In this document: in pieces, positions 48,797-59,042 of the stretch | Layout: each line of letters begins with the position of its first letter | Numbering within the stretch: position 1 is the stretch's first letter | Source of the DNA: Saururus chinensis | Taxonomy: Eukaryota; Streptophyta; Magnoliopsida; Piperales; Saururaceae | Reading direction: 5' to 3' | Length of the DNA: 64,000 bases | Assembly (NCBI GenBank): GCA_035235625.1 | Contig: CP141140.1 | Coordinates: forward strand, 44,201,351-44,265,350 | Program-made: the position numbers and the translations under genes | Notes under the pieces: generated by a model | Databases searched by the model: none | The model's input: the letters and a program-made list of their open reading frames with translations, nothing else | Told to the model about the DNA's origin: nothing

Positions 48797-51520
48797 ATCT
48801 GTTCTAAGAGATGTGTATGCCCGATCAAGAGTGCAGAAGCCCCTAGTCTTCTCTAGGAGGCTCATATAAAGCAAGGTGTATTTACGGATGCAAGTGATGA
48901 ATTTTTGCGAACTTTTAGATAAACTGACTTCCAGAAACTTCTTGTTTCCACCAAGACCTAGAGTTTTCCACCTGTTTATTAAAAAAAATTAGTGAAATAT
49001 TTTCCTTTATCACCAAAATAGAAAGACAGAAGCTATCAATATGGTTTTACTCTTACCTGCCCTTTCTAACCATCCCATCAATCTCCCACATATTAATTGT
49101 AATTGAAGAACGAGAAGACCTGAAGCAGAATGAGAGTTCATCCTTAGCATGTTCAAAGTCCCCTGTTTGACGACTTATGTAAAGGCCTTGAGCCATCTTA
49201 TACCTTGCATTATGGAAATGTTTGAGCTCACCTTCAACACAAATTTTAAGAGCTGAAAGGCAATCCTTAAAAAGGATGTTCCAGGCCTCTTCCAATTGGG
49301 GTAGCTCATCATCCTTTGGTTTCTTCTCAGAGCCAGCTTCTATATTGGTTTTAGCAGTCATACGAAAATGAAGCTCCTCATCACTCCAACCAAATATCTT
49401 CAATACAGTATCCTTAGTTGACTGACTGAAGGAATGTGCAGTAACAACCTGATAAGGCAACGGTTATGTCAAAAATGAATATCAATATTTCAAGTTTAGC
49501 AGACACAAACACAACAGCATTCACTAACATTTCTCTCAGACTTGAGGAAATGTTAGTTTCATTCACAGCTCTACCGTTACCAATATTTTTGTTGACGAAT
49601 TCAGTAACTTAGCTAATGGTTTTTCTTGACATTATTGGAGATCCATCCCAACATTCTATAGGCAATCTATATCATCCAACATAAAAAAATCTCAAATAGG
49701 TGATGTATAAGACACCCTTTCTCATCAAGTCACATTGTTAGGATGATGAGCATATCTGTCGATATAAATTATATGCATTGCCAGTTTTAACACCATTCGA
49801 GCTAGAATAAGAAACCACTAGGAGTACTAGGCATTCAAACTGAAGACCTTGTGAAGGTGCCTCTTATTGCTGTTCAGCCAAGGCGCAATTCCAATTGGTC
49901 TAACTAAAATTATGAAAGATGGTGCTAAAAATAAAAACTAAAATCTTGACAAAACATCATTTGCATATAGTATAAAAGTAGGTGCAATAGATTACTCAAA
50001 ATAGGGGAAAAGAAATTAATGAGCTTTTGTTTTTCTCAACTAATTACCACCTGTAGTGAAGATCCAACAAATAAAACATTGACAAAAGGCTCTAAGAAAA
50101 CTAGCCTGAAGGGCATCCATATTCTGCTTTCCACCTTTATAAAGTAACTTCAAATGCGAAGCATGCATCCTATAAATAGTATCTACAGCTGAATTAATCA
50201 AGTTGAGAGCTTTCTGGTAATAAGAAAAGGCCTTTGCAGCTGGGTACTTCATCTTTTCACAAAGTTTACCAAAGTAGAAAGCATGCAGCCAATCAGGCCT
50301 ACAGTATAAAAAGATACAAAAAAATTAACATTCCACTTTGTTGATCAGGGACATGCAAAGGAATACAGGTCAGGATTGGCAATAGCATACTTGTACTCTG
50401 AAGCTTTCTTGAAGTGTTTCATATAATTCTGGCACAGAAACATCCAGACTTCATTCTTTTTTGGTACAACAGTTCTTTGCTCATAAAATGGAACAACATT
50501 CTGAAGGCTGTCATAATACACTAGTGCCAGTAACTCGTGCATCTAACTCTGAATATGATCACATTAAGAAATCAGATGGGATTATAAGCAAATGAAACAA
50601 CAATCAATAGAAATAAATTACTAAGGTTGTAAAACATACCTTCTGAGAAGGAGTTGTTGCTACAGCCACACTCATTAACGAACATCTCCTAGCCCTTCTT
50701 CAACTAACTTCAACTCTCTGAGGTAAAGAATGATGCTTTCTCCATTCCACAACATTTATGTGCTTGCTGCCATCATTCAGCAGCAAATCTACCTCCTGAA
50801 TAAGAATGCCTCATTATGTCATAGTTGAAAAATTATAAAATCATTTGGCAATAATGTCAACAAAGACAGCTCGCATTGATGCTTATTTGAACACAAAATT
50901 GCTTACCTCATCATAGATAGTTGCAAGCCGCTTCCAGCTGTCAAAGCGCAAGGGGTTGTATATTAAATCATATTTCAATAGGTTTACATGTTGCTCAACA
51001 AAATCTTCACCTTCTTTAGTAAGTACAAAACCAGTCCATTTATCTGTTGCATTCATTTCTTCAGCATGAGCTAGAAAGTAGTAAAGGTTGCTGTACAGCT
51101 CCAGATACTGCTCACAACTACAAATTTGAACACATCAAGAAAAATGCATTGAATTGATCTGAAATTAAAATTGGACTTCATATTTTAAGCTTAATAAACT
51201 GATAAAAGTCAGTTTAAAGGCACTTGGTCAGAGAAAATCTTGACTAATTTGAATAAAAAACTTCAATATAAATTTAAATGGAGTTATATAAATTGTGTAC
51301 CTTGTTGCAGCCAACACTTCACAAATTTTTAGGCCTTTTTTTTATCAGAAAGCACTTTATTTATGATAGATTTTACATTACTTTCTGTAGAAGCTATATC
51401 AGAAAGTTTGTCTTCACATAAATCAGGATCATCTAGAAACTTGTCGATTGGATTTTCTTTTAAAATATCTTCAAGTGGTTGAGGAAAATGGCTACGAATA
51501 GCTCTTAATATTTTTCAAAG
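48797..51520 (-). pseudogene. Captured CABIN1-like (calcineurin-binding, TPR) gene fragment, at least seven exons
   Basis: Minus-strand exons in order, approximate ends: 51301-51510 (ILRAIRSHFPQPLEDILKEN, FLDDPDLCEDKLSDIAS), 50907-51117 ([20 protein letters not shown]), 50640-50795 ([18 protein letters not shown]), 50392-50542 ([20 protein letters not shown]), 50106-50298 (SYYQKALNLINSAVDTIYRM), 49057-49448 (DCLSALKICVEGEL, SFCFRSSRSSITINMWEIDG) and 48797-48973 ([20 protein letters not shown]). The order and content match the middle of plant CABIN1-like TPR proteins, which act in the HIRA histone chaperone complex in animals. Stops occur, for example TGA in the 50640-50795 exon where an Arg is expected, and after KIINKVLSDKKKA in the first. 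One donor reads GC. The N- and C-terminal parts are absent. Introns are retained. Confidence 0.75.
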
Positions 51521-52962
51521 TTTTACCAAGATAGCGGACAAATTGTATGTGATAAATAACACTTATTTTGAATTCATCGTCTAGTTTTTTAATGATTTCC
51601 AAAACAACATGGAAAAAAACATATTGACATGGTGTTTGTGAGAATGTAGATAACAAAGCCTGCTTTTTTCATGAACTACAAATCCAACATAAGGTGTTAT
51701 GATTAGACAAATATTGCAGCCAAATGATAGGATGCTGAAATGAAATGAAATGATAGGATGCTGAAATGAAATATTGCAGCCATGTTCTTAAATGGTTTTA
51801 TTTAAATCCCCCATCACGTCATTACTTCACATATTCCAAATCAACCCTCTGTGAGACCATGGGAGTTCCAAACATATACATAGATTGCAAGTTAGATACT
51901 ATAATACGACACACTGAATCAATTGATGGAATATCACCATAAGCATCCACTGAACCTCATTTACTAGAAAAGAAAAGAAGATAAACAAAATGGGCCTAAG
52001 GTAACGGCTATGAAGTTTCAGAGTAGGTGAAGGCAAGGTGCAGGATATAACACTAAAAAGAATAAGAAATTAATGAGAAAATTAGTCTTCTTTGGTCACT
52101 GTTGGGAGAGTAAGTAAAGTGCTGCTTGATATAGAAAAATAATAGAATATATTATCAAGTGTTAACTGTTGTGAAGTACCAAACAATAACACAAAAATAG
52201 AAAGTACGAGCAATATCTGATTATTAATCTGTATCCTTTTTGCACAAAAAACTACCAAGTTTCTACTTGCATATGTGCAGTGTTTACAAAAAAATTGATT
52301 AGTTGCTAAATACATGACTATCACAAAAAAATCCCTTATCCTCTCCAAAAAATTCTTCACAAGTATTGTATGTTCAAGCATTCTGCACAATAAGTAGACG
52401 AAACTGCAATGTACGTATAATGAGGATAGCAGTCTTGACAACTCCATCCCCTAACAAAAACAAGCTTCCACCTGCATAAACAAAACTATAGTATGCTCAA
52501 TCCAAGGATTAAGTTTTGATAAACATATAATATGCATCTTTCAAATACAATATCCAACCTAGATAGGTTGTTGAGAGCTACTTCGGTCTAAGTAGTGATG
52601 CCTACTTCCAATGGTATCTATGTTGCTAGTGATCAAATCCCCTTGCATAGGTATAGAAACATATTGCATCTGTAAACATATTCAGCTGCTAAGATTTGAA
52701 GTTATACATATGTATATTAATGATGATAACCAAAAGGAAAAGATTAGGAGTTTTACAAATAATAAATTCATCATGCTGCAACCATGTTGGTCAGTGATCT
52801 TTGCGGGTAATTGGCGATGCAAAGAAGTCTCCGGTTGGGAATTTATTTGACTAAGTTGAGTTTGCATGTAATCACTTGGAAGTCCATTGGTTAATTCCTA
52901 CACCATAGAAAAGCGTATTTCAAACATATGTATTTAGCTAAGGTTAGTATACAAGTCAATCA
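51521..52962. other. Interval between CABIN1-like fragment and transposase
   Basis: Minus-strand coding-like sequence at 51540-51640 (for example EIIKKLDDEFKISVIY) may be a further CABIN1-like exon in another frame. The rest is AT-rich without a recognisable gene. Confidence 0.35.
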
Positions 52963-55179
52963 CTAAAAACAAAAACATAATACCTCGATACAACAATTGT
53001 CCATATTTAATCTAGTGGCCTTCTTTTTGGGTAGTGTTTTATTCTTCTTAGTCCTCTCAAGACAACTTTTGATCCTAGGACCACCTCGCTTTCCTCCTTG
53101 TTTTACTTTGAAGCCCTTAACTAGTGGGGAAGTTGCACTATCATTAACATCATTAACTTGTGCTTTGCCACTTCCACTACAAGTTATGTCCACTCCAAAA
53201 GAATCATGCTGGCTATCACAAACCCTACTATGTGAGATGACATCAGGTTGTTGTGAAAGTACACAATTATTACACTCTCGCACTTCCTTCAAAATTATAT
53301 CCACATAGTTTAGGGTAATTAAAGTTGCATCCTCAGTTAGTGTTGCTTTTGTTGTCAAATTTCTAAAAGCCAGACATAAATCATTATTCCTCCTCATGAG
53401 AGCAACATTCGGATCTGCTTCAATTATAGAACCACGACGATTAATAACACTACCAGATTTTGCTTCTTTAGTCCATCTTTTCAGAACATAATGTGGAGGC
53501 AACTCATGTATCTTGAAGTGATCAAGTACCCTAAATGCATGACGGCATAAGATACCCACAAAATTGAACTTCTTACAACTACAATCAACTACATTGGTTG
53601 ATGGGTCATAATTGACAATGTGTTTGTGATGTGTTTGATCCATTTCAATTGTACACTCCTTCATCACACCATGATCAACAACCTCTATTACAACACAGTT
53701 TAGGCAACCTAAATATTCCTTTTCGATCATCTTGAATATTACTGGCGTGTAAACACTTGAAGCATACTTCATGATCTGAGAATGAACAGTCACAATTGGC
53801 ATGCTATGTTTCATCTTAAATTCAGCATTCTCTTCTTTACGACGTCTATCAGCCAATAGCCTCTCATAATGATAAAAAAACCTGCATAAATTATGCTCAG
53901 ATTTCAAGTATCCTCTTAGAATACCGTTCATGCTTTCACTCCTCTATGTGGATTTCATATCACCTGTGAACATATGTCGCCCATAAACCATTGCCCATTT
54001 CTTTCTTTCTTTGAATAGCCCTTCTAGCCATTCATTTCCATGAAGTTCATACTTCTCAAGCATATTATCCCATGCTGTGTAAAATTCTTCTTCATCCTCG
54101 TAATCATAAATGCATTTGCTGAAGTCATGGGCAAATGGCTTCTTTCCATCAATAACTAAATTAAATGAGTGGTTAAGATGCTTACAGGCATTCCTATACA
54201 TATGCCACACACAAATACAATGATGGGTATTCGGTAAAATCGAAGCTATTGCACTAGCCATTGCCTTATCCTGATCAGTTAAAATTGTCTTCGGATGACT
54301 ACCCATTGTATTTGTGAATGTCTTGAACAACCACTCAAAACTTTGGATGGTTTCATCATATAATAAAACTGCTCCAAAAATAATGGTCATCTTATTATGA
54401 TTTAAACCCACAAACAGACCAAATGGACGACAATATTTGTTGGTCCTATATGTGGTATCAAAGCAAACAACATCTCCAAAATGATGATAATCCATAATCG
54501 AAACCGGATCTGCCCAAAAGAAGTTTGTTATTTTATGATCTTCATCATATTGCATGCTATACTCAAATGAGGAATTTTGAGTACACCTCCCTTTCAAATA
54601 CTTGATTATGGCAAAAGCATCTCCTTGGTCAATTGTTTTTTGGCGCTTCGTACATAAGTAATTATTATAGTCCTCCTGAATAAAGCCAAGGTTCTCAAAC
54701 CCCCCTACTTGCTTAGCCAGAAATTCAATTGCTTCTCTTGGGCATATCCTAGAACCATCTGCTATGTCTATAGTAACAACTTGAATAGTACTCATTCTCC
54801 TTTGCGACCTTAGCCTATTAACATAGACTTGGTTTGTGACCTCATGATTATGTTTTTCTTCAAAAGTTCGAATACGCCATGCACCATCTTGTTACAAATT
54901 GATGACCAATTGGGCTTCACATCCAACTCTTGTTTCTGGTCGAGGATTCTTCGGATTTTCCTGTCTCTTATCAAATAGTCTATGACCTTCTTTGGAGCAA
55001 CAAAATCTTCTATAACACCGTTGACCTTTCACATTTGTACGGGAGCTGGCTCGACGAATGCTAAATCCAACATTTCGGGCATACTTATTGTAAAATTTAT
55101 ATGCTTCTTCCTCGGAAGAAAATCTCATACCAACTTCTGGCTCCCATATCTCCCTTCTTTTTTTCTTCTGTAGGATCAC
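52963..55179 (-). pseudogene. MULE transposase, FAR1/FHY3-type (MURA-like), two in-frame stops
   Basis: One exon of 739 codons including the stop, from ATG 55179. Residues ~18-95 form the FAR1 DNA-binding domain (FYNKYARNVGFSIRRASSR, CCSKEGHR, RVGCEAQLVI). Residues ~225-400 form the MULE DDE domain, with Asp in VVCFDTTYRTNKYCRPFG (~241), Asp in ILTDQDKAMA (~302) and a candidate Glu near NEWLEGLFKERKKWA. Residues ~535-555 form a SWIM zinc finger (CSCKKFNFVGILCRH). A basic Lys/Arg-rich tail follows. In-frame stops are TAA at 54892-54894 and TAG at 53944-53946; the frame is otherwise unbroken. The host FAR1/FHY3 light-signalling factors come from this class of transposase. Here the position inside a TIR element argues for a transposase and not a host gene. 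Confidence 0.88.
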
Positions 55180-55600
55180 TTGATTTACCGAGGTCCACTT
55201 CTAATTCTTCCATTTGAAGCCTACACAATTAAATAAGAATGAATCACATACCATTTCATAAGTATTACTTCTCACAAGGAATACGGGAAGCCAATAACCA
55301 ATCATGAAAAAAAATCTTTTAACCAAATACTCATAAGTCTTCACTCCATTTTATATGCTACAAGGGCCAATACATGTTTCCAACTCATGGGCAACAATGA
55401 TTCAGCTCAATATCATACTACACAAAATGGATCGCATCAAGTGATAAGAAATTCAGCATGTTATCTCATGTTGAAACCCTAAATTCTTCTTTTTCTCCCC
55501 AATGCATTGTAACCACCTACTTTTTTTTTAATCACATTGCAACGGGTAAAAGATAAATCAAAATGTGCAACTGAAAACAATTTACCTTGCCCAATCACTC
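55180..55600. other. Upstream region of the transposase
   Basis: On the minus strand this is the 5' side of the transposase, so it likely holds its promoter and leader. A 5'-untranslated intron is possible. No clear core promoter motif was chosen. Confidence 0.3.
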
Positions 55601-55604
55601 AGCG

Positions 55605-56435
55605 GCTAGCAGAACCCAAGTGTAACACTGTATCACCAGCAATAACGTTGCAACGTTGTAGCATTATAACTGCAACGCTGCAGCGTTATTGTTGTAACAT
55701 TATCGAAGAATGCAGCAATGTTGTAGCAATAACGCTTGGCTGGCAGAACCCAAGTGTAACACTGTATCACTAGCAATAACGTTGCAACGTTGTAGCATTA
55801 TCACTGCAATGCTGCAGTGTTATTGTTGTAATGTTATCGAAGAAAGCAGCAACGTTGCAACAACGTTGCAACAACGTTGCAGCGTTATTGCTACAACGTT
55901 GCTGCATTCCTCGATAACGTTGCAGCATTGCAGCAATAATGCTGCAATGTTATAGTGATATCTACAACGTTTCAGCGTTATTGCTGCAATGTTGTAGCGA
56001 TAATGCTACAATGTTGTTGTGTTCCTCGACAACATTGTTGCATTCCTCGATAACGTTGCAACAATAGTGCTGCAACGTTGCAGTGATAATGCTACAACGT
56101 TATTGCTGCAACGTTACGGCTTTAATGCGGCAACGTTGTGGCGTTAATGCAGCAACGTTGCAACAATAATGCTACAACGTTGCAGCATTGCCCAATAACG
56201 TTGCAGCATTGCACCAATAACGCTACAACGTTGCAGTGATAATGCTGCAACGTTGCAGCATTGCCCGATAACGTTGCAACATTGCACCAATAACGCTACA
56301 ACGTTGCAGTGATAATGCTGCAACGTTGCAGCGTTATTGCTACAACGATGCGGCGTTAATGCTGCACCGTTGCAGCAATAATGCTACAACGTTGTAGCGT
56401 TGCCCGATAATATTGCAACGTTTCACCAAAAACAG
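55605..56435. repeat. Second cluster of GCAACGTTGC-type palindromic repeats
   Basis: Same motif family as 46490-47960. Two ~130 bp direct copies begin GGCTAGCAGAACCCAAGTGT and GGCTGGCAGAACCCAAGTGT (about 55603 and 55738). Left of ~55870 the motif TTATCGAAGAATGCAGC appears; right of it the reversed type CATTCCTCGATAACG (55906, 56040). The cluster is therefore also inverted about a centre, but without the long outer arms of the first. Confidence 0.75.
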
Positions 56436-57149
56436 AGCAACATATACCTGCAGAGATCCTCCTCAATCTTATCCGTATTATCTATTCTATTAAAAAAGGG
56501 TATGAACATAGCACGTTACAAGCTTTATCTTAAAAAAACACAGCCTGCATAAGATTATAAACATAAAATGTTTACCATTACCACTAACTGGAGTTCAAAA
56601 GTGGTAGAGTTGATATGTTGCAATATATAGCACAACCCCTGAATTGTCTTCCTCAACAACAACATAAAAGAGCCGCATAATCATATCTATGATTGCAGTA
56701 GCCCTCGTAGTCACTGAATTGTCGTCCTCAACTACAATAGATTTTTGCAGCCACTAGGAGCATTTTTTGAATCGAAGGGCATCGTCCCTCCTCTCCTCAT
56801 TTCATCTGGACCCTATCTCCCTTTCTCCCTGATTGTATTGCACCTAGCTGTGAGAAGCGGGAAAAGAAGAGTAAGAGGGCGGTCAATCAGGAGATGACAC
56901 CGGAAGTTGTTGTTTTTCTGAAAGGATTTTTACTCCTTGTCCAGAGGAACCAAGAGCCTCAGGAACAAAGAGGAGGTGGAACAAAGAGAAGACGAACCAA
57001 GAGCTTTAGGAACAAAGAGGAGGTGGACAACTAGAGGATAACTTACATTGAGGTGGAGTGCAATGGGTGCCGAAAACAGATGAATGAGTATCTTCCTCGG
57101 CTCCGATCTATGTGATAAGTCTGGTTCCAGTGGCTCTTGTTCATGATCG
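56436..57149. other. Right interior of the MULE; no gene seen
   Basis: Unique-looking sequence with short frames and two near-repeats of CCAAGAGC(C/T)T(C/T)AGGAACA followed by AAGAGGAGGTGGA at about 56950 and 56998. Confidence 0.4.
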
Positions 57150-57487
57150 ATCAAAAGGGAGGCACTACGGTGGATGATTTCGGTGGCGACGGTTGATAAA
57201 GAGGAAGTACAAGAGGCGGGAAAAAAGTCCTAGGTTTTTCTGAATTGTTCTAGATTTGCGTCTTTTGTACAGAGGCGGGGTTTCTCTATTCTGATTTCGT
57301 CGTTGTTAGAAAATCGGGTTCCTGATTCCGTGAACATGAACCAATTCCCGGTTTTATGTCACCGTGAACCCAAATGCCATCCAAATTGAGCGTCTCCGTG
57401 AATCTACTGACGTTTGTGATGTGGTAAGTACCCATTGGTGGCTAACCGGTGCTAAGCAAAATACCCTCCCCAGCAGATTCGCGTCCT
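57150..57487. repeat. Right terminal inverted repeat of the MULE
   Basis: Reverse complement of 35997-36360 with indels. It ends CCCTCCCCAGCAGATTCGC followed by four or five further bases. Confidence 0.85.
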
Positions 57488-57498
57488 CTTCTCTGAGA
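57488..57498. repeat. MULE target site duplication, right copy
   Basis: CTTCTCTGAGA, one mismatch to the left copy at 35986-35996. Confidence 0.7.
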
Positions 57499-58620
57499 TG
57501 ACATCAAAGCGTGTATCGTCGATCGCATGCCATAACACCACCAACTATAATCATCATCGTTGTCCTTAGGCCTAAACCAGCTTGCTCTCTGCATGGAGTA
57601 CAAGAGTCTCGTATCCTTCTAATAATCTCTCTTTCACAATATTCACGGAGTTATAACCGCGAACATAGTCAAACCGACTGTAGGCTTCCTTGGCTGTTTG
57701 GCAGGGATCGTTAGACCTTGAGGGTTCTCCAAGGGAAAAAGAATCTGGTCGGACGTCCCAATGTGAGGTTGAGTCTGTCAACTGGCAACTGTAGATATAG
57801 CGAACTTGGGGAGCCCAATTGGAAGAGATCTAAACGCAGGAGAGATCATAGTTGTTCCTCTACTGCGTGCCTCCGAGCCCAATAGCACCACAGAGGCTCT
57901 CCTCTTCAGAAGCCCCTCCAACGAAGCATTCAAGTGCTTCAGTCATGACGGCAATTGCTTCGCCTCGATCATCAGGAAGCGAGTGTCAGATCGAATTATT
58001 ACGACTCAAGAAAGATGACAAAACCTCTTCTCTTGTCACAAATGGAAAGCCATCAAACCCCTCTACTGCTTTCTGACCAGCAGAGACATCAACAAGAGGC
58101 ACTTCACCTGCAGAGCGAGCATGTGACCCCATGCAACTTTCCCACCCCGAAAGTGACATTTCGTCCTCCTCCGGGAGGATTTCTACGGTTACCGGCCAAG
58201 TTGGGCAAAAAAATTATCTTTTTGAAAGTTTCCTTGTTTTAAAGGGTGAAATATATAAAAATAAATTTTATTTTTTAAAAAATAAAAATTTTGAAAAACA
58301 AAAAAATTTACAAAGATGCCTGTGCCAAGTTGGTACCTTTGTGACAAAAATAAATACAATAATAACAAATAAATTTCTCTCTTTATTATTTTGATATTTT
58401 TTAAATATATTTATTTAATTTTCTCAATCGAATAAAGTTCCACAAGTAATTGTCGCATTGACGCCTGTATTCACATGTAAAAACGCTTATTTGATAATTA
58501 AGTTTTATTTTCTTCTATTTTAATAAATATTTATTTTAATTAAATAATTTTTTTATTATACCAAGATGAATATTTAAAGTAAAAAATTAGAATTATGCTT
58601 AAGGTAATGCCCGTTCCGTC
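57499..58620. other. Unassigned region between MULE and nitronate monooxygenase gene
   Basis: 57499-58200 has balanced composition and short coding-like frames on both strands (minus 57572-57781 contains AYSRFDYVRGYNSVNIVKER; plus 57806-58018). I recognise no family, and splice structure is unclear. It may be a decayed host exon. 58240-58620 is AT-rich without features. Confidence 0.35.
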
Positions 58621-58655
58621 TCTCCCTGCTGCTCCCGTGCATCTTACCCCTAGCC

Positions 58656-58661
58656 CACGTG
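58656..58661. promoter_or_regulatory. G-box CACGTG upstream of the nitronate monooxygenase gene
   Basis: A perfect CACGTG palindrome about 390 bp before the chosen start codon. G-boxes bind bZIP and bHLH factors. Function here is not shown by sequence alone. Confidence 0.4.
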
Positions 58662-59042
58662 CACGCACGCAGAACTATTGCTAAAGCAGCGTCGGCGGGA
58701 AGACGACAGACCAGGATTTCTGTGGAATCACGGACGGCCTCATATCTCCTGCTTTCTCAGTCAAATTTGATCTCTCTCTCTAGCTGGGAGCATCAAACCT
58801 CAGCTGCAGCCTGCAGTGTACAATCTACTCCTATTCCATATGTGTGTGTATTCGATAATATGCAGTATACAACCTACTCCATCTTAAGCTTTTGCATAGG
58901 ACGGGCCTCATCTGTAAAAGTGTCAAACGAAGTTGCAGAGGTCGATTTATAAGTTATCAAATAGACTTACAAGTTCGGGTTTGAAACTTCAATTGTTTAA
59001 TCTTTTTCTAGTACGAAGTTGAACCACTGTGGGGAAGAAACA

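Larger units (their letters stand above)
35997..57487. mobile_element. Giant Mutator-like element (MULE) with captured host genes
   Basis: About 21.5 kb, bounded by inverted repeats starting GCGAATCTGCTGGGGAGGG at both ends and by an imperfect direct duplication outside them. It encodes a FAR1-type transposase on the minus strand near the right end and a ULP1-type protease on the plus strand near the left end. Between them lie intron-containing pieces of three host genes (GEX3-like, uncoupling protein, CABIN1-like) and a 2.1 kb palindromic foldback. ULP-type proteases carried by MULEs are known from the Kaonashi group. The combination with several captured multi-exon genes and this size is unusual. 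Coding parts carry stops, so it is probably not autonomous now. Confidence 0.85.

Noticed and set aside
52082..52447. 121-codon hydrophobic minus-strand frame within the MULE
   Set aside because: AT-rich sequence giving Phe/Leu/Ile strings; no domain, no splice context and no start support.
52963..55179. Annotation as a host FAR1-related sequence (light-signalling) gene
   Set aside because: It lies inside a TIR-bounded element with target duplication, in the position of a MULE transposase, and carries two stops.
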